Virus record (IMG/VR): IMGVR_UViG_3300009030_000001
Location: 1 to 64,000 of that record
Strand: one strand, 5' to 3'
Length of the DNA: 64,000 bases
Source: a virus
Part shown: positions 17,329 to 25,807 of the stretch, piece by piece
Layout of the letters: each line of letters starts with the position of its first letter
Position numbering within the stretch: position 1 is the first letter of the stretch
Notes under the pieces: generated by a model
The model's database searches: none
Told to the model about the DNA's origin: nothing
The model's input: only the letters and a program-made list of their open reading frames with translations
Position numbers and translations under genes: made by a program

Positions 17329-20202
17329 ATGGCCCTTCGGGATTTCGGCGCGACTCTCATTCAGTTGGTATTCACCGTTGCCGGCGCCGCGGCTGGTGCT
17401 TACTTCGGCAACCCGATACTCGGTGCGAAGGCTGGTGCAGCAGTAGGCGCAGCGGTCGGCGGCGTGGTGGGATCTCTCGTCGCCAACGAACTGATCTATC
17501 CCGATGGGAGAATCGGTGATAGTCCGGCGACGATACTTCCAGATTTGACCAATACCGCCGAGGGCGGTCCTGCGATCTATGCGTTCGGCAGCGGTGTCAG
17601 GGTGCGTGGTCAGTTGATCTGGATGTCGACAGTCTTCATCGACAACGGGCACCGAACAGCGCATGTGGCGATAGCCGTAAATCGTCGCCTGACCAATTCC
17701 TTGTTCGCGATCTACGCGGACGGCTACAAGATTTTCACCACGATAGGCACGCGGGTGATCGGCACTGGACAGGTCCAGATTCGTCACTTCTTGCAGACTC
17801 CGAACCTCGTATTCACCCGCCTAGATTCTCCAGGGGGGCAGGTTGATCTGACCCAAATCAAGGTCGGTGGTGGGGAGTTCAAGATCACCCTCAGTGGATT
17901 CTCCAAGCCACAGAACAATGCGGCCAAATTCTTGGTCTTGTTTACCGGCCGATTCAAATCAGGCGGCGGCACATACGTGATGCTGCGGGCTGAGGACATG
18001 ACCACCTTCCTTCCGACGCCGTCGAACTTTGACGAGGGGATCACCCCGAATGTCACGGTTACCGAAAAGATCACGATCGGTGTCAATCGTGATTTCGCGA
18101 AGGCGATCACGTTCCATGACGGCACAGCGGGACAGGCACTGGACCCTCTCATGGTTCAGCATCAAGTCGAGCCGGTCGCGCATGAAGGGCTGTCCTACTA
18201 CGTCATCGACTCGCTGCGTCTGACGCAATTCGGCAACCGTGTTCCTCTAGACACCACACATATACTGGTCGCGGACGATGCTACGTACACGCTGGGCGAC
18301 GTGATTCGCGACGTGTTCGCGATCGGCGCTGCTCCGGCTCACCCCGACGGTCCAGTCGTCCCGAATACTGACGGCGTGACTGGCGCCTTGGATCAATTCA
18401 GAGGATTCGTCAGCTACGGTAACAATTCGATCGTCGGCAGGATGCAATCGCTGATCACCGCCTACAACCTTCTCGCTCAGGTTCGCGACGATACCGTTTA
18501 CATCTTCACCCCAGACAACGCCCGCATCTCATTCATCAACGAGTTCGAGTTCGGGATCACATCAGCGGCGACCGGTGCCGGGATCCGATTCTCCCCGGAG
18601 CGATCCGACAGCGAACTACCATCCGGCGTCACGTTGCATTTCTCCGATGTGGACAAGAACCTGGAGGATGCGGCGGTCGACGAGCACAAGACGAGGAACG
18701 AATTTCGCCATGACAACATGGTGAATGTGGACCTTCGCGCCCATTCGCTAACAGTGTCTGAGGCACGTTCAATCGCACTTCGAATTCTGTGGGAGCCGTC
18801 ACGACAGCGACAGGCATGGCGTGGGTCATTGCCGGCGAATTTCTACTACCTGCTCGAAAACGACGCGATCAACACCACGGTGAACGGGGAGAAGGTGAAG
18901 CTCCTGATCAAGAAGATTGACCAGGGCGCGATGGGGACGATTGAGTTGGAGGGGTTCGTGATCACCGATCCCATCACCCTCAGCATCGCTGAGTCATCTA
19001 CCTTCGAAGACTTCTCGACCGACGATTCAGAGGTCAACGATGGCCGCTCCCAGTTGACTCTTGCGATCTGCGAACTGCCTGCACTGACGCCGGACGAGAT
19101 CGTAGAGCCGTCCTATTACCTGCCGGTCGCATCGTACGGCGAGCGTCGGATCGAGTCGGCGCAGATCCAACAGACCTGTGATTGTGACGGGGTGACATTC
19201 GAGAAGATTGCGGATGTAGTTGATGAGGCGGCGATAGGGATCGTCGTCGATGGCTCAGACTTCCAAGACCGCGCGATACCGAATCAGTTTGATCGAGAGT
19301 CGTCGATCGATGTCGTGCTATTTCAGGGCACGCTACGAGCGCATGAAGAGCCGATGGTGCTGTGCGGTTCGAATCTAGCCTGCGTCGATGGCGAGGTATT
19401 CGCGTTCTCTGGCGTCGAGGATCTTGGGTTCGTCGATGATGAACTCGGTCGAGTCTACCGGCTGACTACGATGCTGCGGGGCATGATGGACACCGATCCT
19501 AGCCACCGGCCCGAGCGTGGCGTTCAATTCGTCATGCTCACGAATCACGCCGCGTTGAACCCGATCAGAATCCCCTGGGGGTCGATCGGATCCCCACGCA
19601 CGGTACGAGCCACAACTGGCGGCGATGTTCTCGATGACGAGGTATTCGATGCGGACACGTTCACCCCGCTCGCGCACAACCTTCGTCCGTTCGCGGTTGT
19701 CAACATCACCGGGTCGATCGATGGCTCGGACAACTGGAACATCTTCTGGGTTCGACGCTCGCGTTACCCCGGGTTCCGAGTCGTGTCGCAGTTCAACGAT
19801 CAAGACGTGGACGCCAGACTGTACCAAGTAGAGATCTTGGATGGCCCGAACGGAACGATCAAGCGATCGACGACGGGGGTCACTGAGTCGTTCCAGTATC
19901 TGTCCGCTGATCAGGTCACCGACTTTGGTTCCAACCAGACCCGAATCTACGTGCGGATCAGTCGCATCGGAACCTGGGGCATCGGTAAGCCTGCTGAAGC
20001 TACGCTCCCAGGTGACATCGTCTACGGCCGGTCAAATGCTGACGGTGTTGCCACTGCGGTAGCCACTGGCAAACTCATCGCAGGCGGAAAGGCGTTGGCT
20101 GACGGCGTTGCTACAGCGACGGCGCGAGGCGTCCGAATCATCCAGGGAACTGCTACAGCGGCAGGAACATCAACAGCAACCGCAGATGGAAACGTGATCT
20201 AG
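17329..20202 (+). CDS. Central tail hub / host-specificity protein
   Basis: The 957-residue product begins with a Gly/Ala-rich hydrophobic segment (residues about 7-45, VFTVAGAAAGAYFGNP) seen in lambda-J/GTA megatron-type hub proteins. The middle (residues about 270-560) holds beta-rich hub segments such as FATSxGYG-like GFVSYGNNSIVGRMQS and DVIRDVFAIG. The final 60 residues are Ala/Thr-rich repeats (ADGVATAVATG). It forms the tail tip that contacts the receptor. The gene is immediately downstream of the DUF2163 gene with a 2-base gap. Confidence 0.75.
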   Translation: MALRDFGATLIQLVFTVAGAAAGAYFGNPILGAKAGAAVGAAVGGVVGSLVANELIYPDGRIGDSPATILPDLTNTAEGGPAIYAFGSGVRVRGQLIWMSTVFIDNGHRTAHVAIAVNRRLTNSLFAIYADGYKIFTTIGTRVIGTGQVQIRHFLQTPNLVFTRLDSPGGQVDLTQIKVGGGEFKITLSGFSKPQNNAAKFLVLFTGRFKSGGGTYVMLRAEDMTTFLPTPSNFDEGITPNVTVTEKITIGVNRDFAKAITFHDGTAGQALDPLMVQHQVEPVAHEGLSYYVIDSLRLTQFGNRVPLDTTHILVADDATYTLGDVIRDVFAIGAAPAHPDGPVVPNTDGVTGALDQFRGFVSYGNNSIVGRMQSLITAYNLLAQVRDDTVYIFTPDNARISFINEFEFGITSAATGAGIRFSPERSDSELPSGVTLHFSDVDKNLEDAAVDEHKTRNEFRHDNMVNVDLRAHSLTVSEARSIALRILWEPSRQRQAWRGSLPANFYYLLENDAINTTVNGEKVKLLIKKIDQGAMGTIELEGFVITDPITLSIAESSTFEDFSTDDSEVNDGRSQLTLAICELPALTPDEIVEPSYYLPVASYGERRIESAQIQQTCDCDGVTFEKIADVVDEAAIGIVVDGSDFQDRAIPNQFDRESSIDVVLFQGTLRAHEEPMVLCGSNLACVDGEVFAFSGVEDLGFVDDELGRVYRLTTMLRGMMDTDPSHRPERGVQFVMLTNHAALNPIRIPWGSIGSPRTVRATTGGDVLDDEVFDADTFTPLAHNLRPFAVVNITGSIDGSDNWNIFWVRRSRYPGFRVVSQFNDQDVDARLYQVEILDGPNGTIKRSTTGVTESFQYLSADQVTDFGSNQTRIYVRISRIGTWGIGKPAEATLPGDIVYGRSNADGVATAVATGKLIAGGKALADGVATATARGVRIIQGTATAAGTSTATADGNVI

Positions 20203-20206
20203 AGCC

Positions 20207-20713
20207 ATGGTAACGACCAAGAATCTCAACCTCACCCATATCGCCGACAGCGCGAACCAAGCCGCGGCGGTCAACACGGCATTGAACATCATCGACGCGA
20301 TGACGCGCGGCGGCGTTGCCATCAACGAGACCGACACGCCGCCTGGGTCTCCAGGAGAAGGTGATACCTACATCGTCGGCACGGCACCGACAGGTCTATG
20401 GTCTTCGAACCCGGAGGACATAGCGATGTACTTCACCGGTTGGGTGTTCGTCACGCCGAAGAAGGGTTGGCTCGTGCACGAACAGACCAACGACATCGAC
20501 AGGTTCTTCGATGGCGCGAGCTGGATCAACCATCGGCAAGGCGATGCGGTAACCAGCTTGACCGACAACAGTGGCGGTGCCGCCTCCAATACGATCGCAT
20601 CGATCGGTGCGACCTACGATCAGAACGAGGTCCGCAACGCGGTGGCGTCTCTCGCAGCCAAGATCAACACGCTCATCTCGCGAATGGAGGGGAACGACTC
20701 CCTGGCACCATAG
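20207..20713 (+). CDS. DUF2793-like tail-associated protein
   Basis: The 168-residue product has NLTHIADSANQAAAVNTALN at the N-terminus and then a module with TPPGSPGEGDTYIVG, MYFTGWVFVTPKKGWLVHE and FFDGASWIN. This is the DUF2793 signature found at the end of alphaproteobacterial phage tail operons, often in receptor-binding or fibre-associated proteins. It is the last clear tail gene. Confidence 0.75.
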   Translation: MVTTKNLNLTHIADSANQAAAVNTALNIIDAMTRGGVAINETDTPPGSPGEGDTYIVGTAPTGLWSSNPEDIAMYFTGWVFVTPKKGWLVHEQTNDIDRFFDGASWINHRQGDAVTSLTDNSGGAASNTIASIGATYDQNEVRNAVASLAAKINTLISRMEGNDSLAP

Positions 20714-20715
20714 CC

Positions 20716-21030
20716 ATGCAAGCATCGAAGGTAGTACTGGCCCGTGACGGCGAGCCTTCGCTCGCGTTCCACGGTGTCATGATTGCGCAGGCTGGTCGGC
20801 GACGAAGCGGACAGATCCGTTGGCATGTACTACGGGTCTACCAGACCGACGATGAGCCGTCACGTTTCGTGGTGCACACGATCAAGTACAGCACTGAGTC
20901 GACGGAACGGATCCTGTCGTCGGTGGAAGTCTTGGAATCGCTCGACGACTTTGGACAGCAATTCGGTGGAAAGGCGCTCGGCAAGATCGTCTGTGAGCAG
21001 TTGAAGATCGACAACGTGGAGGAAGTGTGA
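20716..21030 (+). CDS. Small protein, IRWxxxxVYxT family (copy 1)
   Basis: ATG 20716 gives 104 residues. The core reads QIRWHVLRVYQTDDEPSRFV followed by a charged helix (LDDFGQQFGGKALGKIV). The same arrangement (RW, then VY-x-T, then FV-x-H-x-I) recurs in the gene at 28018 and loosely at 21027, suggesting a small paralogous family. It overlaps the next gene by four bases. Function unknown. Confidence 0.55.
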   Translation: MQASKVVLARDGEPSLAFHGVMIAQAGRRRSGQIRWHVLRVYQTDDEPSRFVVHTIKYSTESTERILSSVEVLESLDDFGQQFGGKALGKIVCEQLKIDNVEEV

Positions 21031-21329
21031 GGTACACGTTCACGGACGAAGATGGTGGCACGCACGAGTTCGTTGCGGTGAGCGTGGTGGTGCACTCCAC
21101 TCGTGGGGCTAGGAGTCTGCGATGGTACGAGGGCACGCTGATCAAGACCGTCGATGGTACCTGGGCGTGCCAGATCCTGGGGAAAAGTCAGGTGGAAGGG
21201 GAGACAACCCGAGTAGTTCTGCACACGGCCCGAACCGACCGGGAGTTGACGGCCAAGTTAGGGCAGACTCCGGTGGCGCAGAAGCTGTACCAGTTGGCCA
21301 GAGTGGACAACGTGGAGTGGTTGGAGTAG
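21027..21329 (+). CDS. Small protein, possible paralogue of upstream gene
   Basis: GTG 21027 gives 100 residues with SLRWYEGTLIKTVDGTWAC and a C-terminal LAKLGQTPVAQKLYQLARVD-like helix. Layout and length match the preceding gene and the one at 28018: an N-terminal strand region around an RW dipeptide, then a helix ending in LYxL. The pair closes the tail transcription unit. Function unknown. Confidence 0.5.
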   Translation: MRYTFTDEDGGTHEFVAVSVVVHSTRGARSLRWYEGTLIKTVDGTWACQILGKSQVEGETTRVVLHTARTDRELTAKLGQTPVAQKLYQLARVDNVEWLE

Positions 21330-21448
21330 GGGTCCAGGTTTTTCGCTACCCCCACATCTTGCGGCTTCCATCCAGCGTCGTAGACGGTAGTCTACCGGTC
21401 TATCAGAACCGTATACGGTAACCAACCAAACCCACGGAGGAAGGCCCC
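21330..21448 (+). promoter_or_regulatory. Intergenic control region with CCGTATACGG palindrome
   Basis: This 119-base gap separates the tail operon from the replication operon. It contains a perfect palindrome CCGTATACGG at 21409-21418 and a short inverted repeat GTAGAC/GTCTAC at 21389-21405. A promoter-like pair TTGCGG and TAGACG with a 16-base spacer lies just upstream. GTATAC also appears upstream of genes at 27668 and 52504 and in two intergenic regions near 57.2 and 57.9 kb. A GGAGG sequence precedes the 21449 start. Confidence 0.45.
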
Positions 21449-21823
21449 ATGGCCCTGGAACAGTTCAATCTGGAATCCCTGAACACGATCGACGATGGTC
21501 GCATTCGCGAGGCGGTGAACGCCGCTCTGAAGCGGTGCGATGCGGATTGTCGCGATCGGCCAGCGTTGAAGGACGCGCGGAAGGTGGTCGTCGAAATCTC
21601 GCTCGAACCACAGGTCGGCGACGACGGCAATCTGCACAGCGTGGACGTATCGTTCTCGGTGAGCGACAAGCAGCCGAAGCGGAAGTCCCGCACCTACAAC
21701 ATGGCGTCGGTTCCCGGCGGCCTACTTTTCAACGAGCGGTCTCCCGAAGACATCAAGCAGGGAACGCTCGACCTAGATACCGGCCCCACGAAGGCCGTAG
21801 GAGAAGCTGCCGATGCTCGCTGA
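21449..21823 (+). CDS. Conserved phage protein upstream of DUF2303-like gene
   Basis: The 124-residue product contains CRDRPALKDARKVVVEISL, a strand region (DVSFSVSDKQPKRKSRTYNM) and GGLLFNERSPEDIKQGTLDL. This pattern occurs in proteins encoded next to DUF2303/YfdQ-like genes in phage early regions. It has a strong GGAGG ribosome site and the next gene starts within its end. Biochemical role unknown. Confidence 0.6.
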   Translation: MALEQFNLESLNTIDDGRIREAVNAALKRCDADCRDRPALKDARKVVVEISLEPQVGDDGNLHSVDVSFSVSDKQPKRKSRTYNMASVPGGLLFNERSPEDIKQGTLDLDTGPTKAVGEAADAR

Positions 21824-22562
21824 ACTCGTAGACCGTCTCGTCAATCTCGGTCAGGAAGTTGACGATCCAAGGTTCGTCACGATCGAAGCACTTCGCAAGA
21901 TCATCATCAAGGGTAAGGATGGCGAGAGCGAAATGCTGGACATCCCGCCGCCGGATCGGGCGCACTTCATTAACTCCTACGACGACATAGCGCGGGTGGT
22001 CGAAATCCTTGGGAGTGAAGATTCTGAGGTTTGGGTCGGCGCAAAAGCAGTGCATATCGTTCTTGATGGCGAGAAGCGACGCGACAAGGTTTTAGTCACG
22101 GTCGGCAGATCTACGATGTTCGGGACACTCGTAAACATGGAGTGGGATCCGCTTCGCCTGTCGCCGCGCGCCGCGGTTAAGTTCATGCGCTTCGAGATGT
22201 CAGGTAGGTTCCCGAATCTGGAACAGGCGTTTGGCCGTGTCGACTTCAAGCGCAAGAGCGACGGCAGCGTGGTAACGGAGCACGGCAGGGAATCGATGGG
22301 GAAAGCCGTGGAAGCTGTTGTGCAGAACATCGAGAGCATCCCGTCCACGTTCACGGCGGAGATCCCGATCTGGAAGAACAGCGGATTCCTGGGCTATAAG
22401 GCTTCGATCTCTGTCGGGGTCTACATCGACATGGAGGAGGAGTTGTTCGAGTTCCGGACGCTGCCAGACCAGTGCGAATTGGCGGTGAACTCCGCGGTCA
22501 GCCAGTTGGCGACGGATCTGCGCGCGAACCTGTCCTGCCCTGTCTTCGAGGGCTGCCCGTAG
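21813..22562 (+). CDS. DUF2303 (YfdQ)-like protein
   Basis: The 249-residue product overlaps the previous gene by 11 bases. The C-terminal half reads STFTAEIPIWKNS, GYKASISVGVYI and ELFEFRTLPDQ and ends NLSCPVFEG, the same order of elements as YfdQ/DUF2303 proteins: EIP-x-F, Y-x-x-x-x-x-L-R-x-R, VF-x-G. Those proteins are common in phage recombination or replication loci but have no assigned reaction. The match is by motif order, so moderately confident. Confidence 0.55.
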   Translation: MLAELVDRLVNLGQEVDDPRFVTIEALRKIIIKGKDGESEMLDIPPPDRAHFINSYDDIARVVEILGSEDSEVWVGAKAVHIVLDGEKRRDKVLVTVGRSTMFGTLVNMEWDPLRLSPRAAVKFMRFEMSGRFPNLEQAFGRVDFKRKSDGSVVTEHGRESMGKAVEAVVQNIESIPSTFTAEIPIWKNSGFLGYKASISVGVYIDMEEELFEFRTLPDQCELAVNSAVSQLATDLRANLSCPVFEGCP

Positions 22563-22665
22563 GGTCGGCGAGGATCGCCTGTGCTGGCCCCGTCGCCTGA
22601 TCTCGCCATGATCGGACACGGGGCTGGCCGGGGGCGGTAGGCGGGAACGTGGGCTGGATTGTGGG

Positions 22666-22694
22666 TTGACTCGGACTCTGCTACTGCCTATGAT
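22666..22694 (+). promoter_or_regulatory. Sigma70-like promoter, possibly giving a leaderless mRNA
   Basis: TTGACT (22666-22671) is separated by exactly 17 bases from TATGAT (22689-22694). The expected transcription start, about 7 bases after the -10, coincides with the ATG at 22701, and there is no clear Shine-Dalgarno sequence. The zinc-ribbon gene may therefore be translated from a leaderless transcript. Confidence 0.65.
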
Positions 22695-22700
22695 TCCGGC

Positions 22701-22901
22701 ATGAGTGACACGCCAAGGATGGTTGCGGCTCGGGCTGGCCTCAAGCGGTTCGAAGGCAACCCCTGTCCCAAGTGCGATGGCACGATCCGGCACACTTCGA
22801 GTGGTTCATGCGTCCGCTGCACCATCAAACGGGCGACCGCCAGGACCAACGAGATCCGTGAGACGCTGCGGGAGGCTGCGAAGAATGAGGCTGATTCCTA
22901 G
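22701..22901 (+). CDS. Small zinc-ribbon protein
   Basis: ATG 22701 gives 66 residues. CPKCDGTIRHTSSGSCVRC (residues about 22-40) provides two CxxC knuckles, followed by a basic helix (IKRATARTNEIRETLREAA). It is driven by a near-consensus promoter that ends at its start codon and overlaps the replication initiator. A DNA- or RNA-binding role, perhaps in controlling replication genes, is inferred. Confidence 0.6.
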   Translation: MSDTPRMVAARAGLKRFEGNPCPKCDGTIRHTSSGSCVRCTIKRATARTNEIRETLREAAKNEADS

Positions 22902-23634
22902 GCACTGGGACAGGTTCCAGCACTACCGGCATCGTCGACCACCGTGGATCAAGGTGCACCGGTGCCTTCTAAGCGATCCCGCTTTCATGTCGCTAGCACT
23001 TGCTAGCAGGGCGCTAGCAGTATGCCTCTGGTTGCTGGCGTCCGAATCCAGTGATGGCACCTTCGATGCGGATGCGGACCAACTGTCATTCGACCTTCGC
23101 ATTACAGAAGCCGAACTACTGTCGGCATTTACGCCTCTTCTTGAATCGGGATTGTTTCTTGATGCTAGCACTATGCTAGCGCCTGCTAGCAATCCCCTCT
23201 GTACCTCTGTACCTCTGGACTCTGTACCTCTGGACTCTGGCCGTACTTCTTCAGCATCTCTCAACGGCTCTTCTGATTTGGTAGAGCAACAGACCCAAGG
23301 TACTCCAGTACGTACACACCGACCTTCAGTCGACCTTGAGCCTTTCGAGAGGTTCTGGGAAGCCTTCGACAAGAAGATTGAGAGGAAGAAGGCCGTAGAT
23401 GTCTGGAAGAAGATCAGGCCGGACGATGCCCTGACGGAGATGATCCTTCGCGCCGCCACGGCCTACCGGGAGGCGACCCCGGACAAGTCATTCCGCAAGG
23501 GCGCGTTCCGGTGGCTCAGGGACGAGGGTTGGACTGACGAGATAGTGAAGCGTGGGGGTAAGTGCCACGACGGCCCAGCCCACCCCGCAGAGACTTTCAA
23601 CGATACGGACTACGGAACGACAGGGGCGATCTGA
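22885..23634 (+). CDS. Replication initiator-like protein (helix-turn-helix type)
   Basis: ATG 22885 gives 249 residues. The N-terminus (RPPWIKVHRCLLSDPAFMSL, then ALAVCLWLLASES) resembles the winged-helix start of phage replisome organiser proteins. The C-terminus (PFERFWEAFDKKIERKKAVD, then RKGAFRWLRDEGW) is the conserved tail of that group. It is followed immediately by a DnaC-type loader, the classical initiator-loader pair. The gene carries a cluster of GCTAGC repeats and CCTCTG repeats in its middle, like lambda O, whose iterons form the origin. Confidence 0.65.
   Translation: MRLIPRHWDRFQHYRHRRPPWIKVHRCLLSDPAFMSLALASRALAVCLWLLASESSDGTFDADADQLSFDLRITEAELLSAFTPLLESGLFLDASTMLAPASNPLCTSVPLDSVPLDSGRTSSASLNGSSDLVEQQTQGTPVRTHRPSVDLEPFERFWEAFDKKIERKKAVDVWKKIRPDDALTEMILRAATAYREATPDKSFRKGAFRWLRDEGWTDEIVKRGGKCHDGPAHPAETFNDTDYGTTGAI
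22992..23240 (+). repeat. Iteron-like cluster, candidate replication origin
   Basis: Six copies of the palindrome GCTAGC begin at 22992, 23002, 23013, 23164, 23175 and 23185. Spacings within the triplets are 10 and 11, then 11 and 10 bases, so sites lie on one helical face. Next to the second triplet are direct repeats of CCTCTGTA (23196 and 23204) and of CCTCTGGACTCTG (23212 and 23227). The cluster is inside the initiator gene, as in lambda. Origin function is inferred. Confidence 0.55.
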
Positions 23635-24257
23635 TGGAGATTGACACCGCACGATTGGATGCTATGGGGATTCCTCTCCGGTTCCAGTCTGTCACCTTGG
23701 ACAACTACGTCGCGGAGACCGATGGGCAACGGGCCGCTCTCAAATGGGCGATGGAGTTCGCGGCAGGATTCCAGACTAACAGTCGATCCGCACTTCTCGT
23801 CGGCAAGCCTGGCACCGGCAAAACCCACCTTGGGATCGGGATTGCCATGGAGACTCTGAAGTCCCCATGCGCCGCTAGGTTCTGCGAGGCGACCGTATCC
23901 TATGTCTATTTTGAACCCGTGCTCTACATCTCGGTATCGGATGCGATCCAGAGGGTGAAGAATTCATGGAATGAAGCTGGTGAATCCGAAAGTCAAGTTC
24001 GCGAATCGATGACCAAACCGCGGCTCCTGATCCTTGACGAGATCGGCATTCAATTCGGTACCGACTTCGAACGAAACTTTCTGTTCGACATCATCGACAA
24101 GCGGTATCTGGACATGAAGCCGACAATACTGATTAGCAACAAGACGCTGGAAGGTGTCACCGACTACTTAGGCCCGCGGGTGATCGATCGTCTTCGTGAG
24201 GACGGCCTGGATTTGATTGCCTTCGGTTGGGAGTCTCACCGAGGAAAAAAGACATGA
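23634..24257 (+). CDS. DnaC-like AAA+ helicase loader
   Basis: ATG 23634 overlaps the initiator stop and gives 207 residues. Walker A is GKPGTGKT (57-64), Walker B is LLILDE (131-136), a sensor asparagine sits in ISNK (about 169), and RVIDRLR (183-189) holds a likely arginine finger. The length and lack of extra domains fit phage DnaC/IstB-type loaders that place the host replicative helicase on origin DNA. The upstream partner is the initiator-like protein. Confidence 0.85.
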   Translation: MEIDTARLDAMGIPLRFQSVTLDNYVAETDGQRAALKWAMEFAAGFQTNSRSALLVGKPGTGKTHLGIGIAMETLKSPCAARFCEATVSYVYFEPVLYISVSDAIQRVKNSWNEAGESESQVRESMTKPRLLILDEIGIQFGTDFERNFLFDIIDKRYLDMKPTILISNKTLEGVTDYLGPRVIDRLREDGLDLIAFGWESHRGKKT

Positions 24258-24505
24258 CTTATTCCTATCCTGGATTCCGCCGCAAGATCGTCGTCTTCGG
24301 CGAGACCTACAAGGCGCTCGACGTGGATGACAAAACGAACCCGGAAGACCCGATTGTCCTCTACCAGAACGTGACGGAGAAAGGCAGTTCGCCCCGCGCC
24401 GCGCCGATGTCCGATTGGATTGCTTGGGACGTGAACGCCACCAACGCTCGGCAAAGGGTGATCGACTGCCAAAACGGCAGAGCGGAAGGCGAGAAAAACC
24501 GATGA
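24254..24505 (+). CDS. Hypothetical protein after helicase loader
   Basis: The start ATG at 24254 overlaps the loader stop (ATGA). The 83-residue product (MTYSYPGFRRKIVVFGETYK, with DWIAWDVNATNARQRV) has no recognised domain. Tight coupling suggests it belongs to the replication operon. It ends just before a recurring phage promoter. Confidence 0.55.
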   Translation: MTYSYPGFRRKIVVFGETYKALDVDDKTNPEDPIVLYQNVTEKGSSPRAAPMSDWIAWDVNATNARQRVIDCQNGRAEGEKNR

Positions 24506-24510
24506 TTCCC

Positions 24511-24538
24511 TTGAACAACCGCACACAACCCCGATAGT
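24511..24538 (+). promoter_or_regulatory. Phage promoter, TTGAAC-N16-GATAGT
   Basis: TTGAAC (24511-24516), a 16-base C/A-rich spacer and GATAGT (24533-24538) match promoters at 36637, 39836 and 49492 in both boxes and spacer texture. It precedes the run of small genes from 24599. The downstream leader contains the inverted repeat GGCCATGTGGCC. Confidence 0.65.
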
Positions 24539-24598
24539 GAACCCGTCGGCCATGTGGCCAGCACGAACACGGAACCAGGAAGCCCACAGGAGGGCGCG

Positions 24599-24850
24599 AT
24601 GCAGAACAGCACGGACAGGACCACCAAGAACGAGCCGAGGATCCTTTCCATCCACCGGGTGGGCGGACTTGAACTGGCTAGATTCCTCACCCGCTTCGGC
24701 GACGTCGTCTGGATGGTTTCGGATCCCAACGAGAGCGGACACCATGGCGTGTGCCAGGGCGATCGATTCAAAGCGATCAACTTCCTTCGCGAGATGCGAA
24801 CCGCGGCGGCTAGTCGGTACGCTCGGTGGGTTGCGAGGCAGATACGATGA
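24599..24850 (+). CDS. Hypothetical protein, first gene of accessory run
   Basis: ATG 24599 was chosen because AGGAGGG lies 7-8 bases upstream; the in-frame ATG at 24554 lacks such a site and would start inside the leader. The 83-residue product has an IHRVGGLELARFLTRFGDVV core and a basic C-terminal helix. No family is recognised. It is transcribed from the promoter at 24511. Confidence 0.55.
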   Translation: MQNSTDRTTKNEPRILSIHRVGGLELARFLTRFGDVVWMVSDPNESGHHGVCQGDRFKAINFLREMRTAAASRYARWVARQIR

Positions 24851-25161
24851 GCAAGCACACACATATACCTTGGCCGGAACTTGCAAAGCCGCTCGTTCGG
24901 ACCGGGAAACGTCTATTCGATCAGCGGCCTCGACACTACGGAAATTGCGCGGTGATGTCCTACGACGACTACGCCTACGCTCGGAGTTGTGTGAATGTGC
25001 ATGCCGGACTCGTGGCTGCGCTGAAGAACGCAGTACAAGAATTGGAGCGGTTGCGGGATGTCCACCTTCCTCGTTTCGATGACAAGATCGGTGAACCCGA
25101 CCTTGATGTGCTGGACCAAGCCCGCGCCGCACTCAAGGCCGCTAAGGAAGACACGCCATGA
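24847..25161 (+). CDS. Small protein, CVNxHxxLVAAL family
   Basis: ATG 24847 overlaps the previous stop (ATGA) and gives 104 residues. The segment SCVNVHAGLVAALKNAVQEL also occurs, slightly varied, at 25466 (CVNAHDGLVAALESILEEA) and 25804 (CWNMHDELVTALETMTRYA), so these are paralogues. Such proteins are frequent in phage accessory regions and have no known activity. Confidence 0.6.
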   Translation: MSKHTHIPWPELAKPLVRTGKRLFDQRPRHYGNCAVMSYDDYAYARSCVNVHAGLVAALKNAVQELERLRDVHLPRFDDKIGEPDLDVLDQARAALKAAKEDTP

Positions 25162-25469
25162 CCGACCAATCGAACATGCACCCTGCGGTTCTCCTGAAGC
25201 GCATCATCACGCTTGAAGACGGCGCATCCCGACTGGAGGCCAAACTCGACGAGGCCGCTCGTCGCCTAATCGACGTAATCGAAGCGACGGGAAGCGGTCT
25301 CCACAAACGTATCGATGATCTAGATTCCATGCGAGCCAACATCGCGGCCAGGGCGTTACAGAGCATCCTCGTCTCGCCTACGGAGCCGACGACTCCACCA
25401 GTGATACAAGCTGTGCGGCTTGCGGATATGCTCCTAGACGAACTCGCAAAAGACAAAGGTGAAGCATGA
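25158..25469 (+). CDS. Hypothetical coiled-coil protein
   Basis: The 103-residue product overlaps both neighbours by four bases. A predicted coiled coil spans RIITLEDGASRLEAKLDEAA through ARRLIDVIEATG. The C-terminus is a short acidic helix (MLLDELAKDKGEA). Function unknown; it is translationally coupled within the accessory operon. Confidence 0.55.
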   Translation: MTDQSNMHPAVLLKRIITLEDGASRLEAKLDEAARRLIDVIEATGSGLHKRIDDLDSMRANIAARALQSILVSPTEPTTPPVIQAVRLADMLLDELAKDKGEA

Positions 25470-25807
25470 TGACCAAGACCAAGAGCACAGCAGTCGAGAG
25501 CAAGCACACGCCGACGCCTTGGGTAGTTGCCGCCGGTAGCGACACCGTTTACGCGGGTCCAATCTTCGTCTGTGACCTTGAATTGGACGACGGCGACCTT
25601 GAGGTAATGGCCGCCAACGCCGAGCACATCGTCCTCTGCGTGAACGCGCACGACGGGTTGGTGGCTGCGTTGGAGTCGATCCTTGAGGAAGCGGTGTACA
25701 TCGTCAAGCACGATTCACCGGGGGGCGAGTTGCTTGGCTATCTGCAAACGGTTCGAGGAACATCCCGCGCCGCCCTCACCCGCGCCGCCAATGGAGAAGA
25801 CTCATGA
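25466..25807 (+). CDS. Small protein, CVNxHxxLVAAL family
   Basis: The 113-residue product includes THTPTPWVVAAGSDTVYAGP and ANAEHIVLCVNAHDGLVAAL followed by a C-terminal ALTRAANGEDS. The PWVV start and the NAxHIVxCVNxHxxLV core are widespread in phage-encoded small proteins of unknown role. It is one of three related genes in tandem here. Confidence 0.6.
   Translation: MMTKTKSTAVESKHTPTPWVVAAGSDTVYAGPIFVCDLELDDGDLEVMAANAEHIVLCVNAHDGLVAALESILEEAVYIVKHDSPGGELLGYLQTVRGTSRAALTRAANGEDS

Noticed and set aside
22563-22660. Terminator after the DUF2303-like gene
   Set aside because: GCCCCGT/ACGGGGC can pair, but the loop is long and no T-tract follows.
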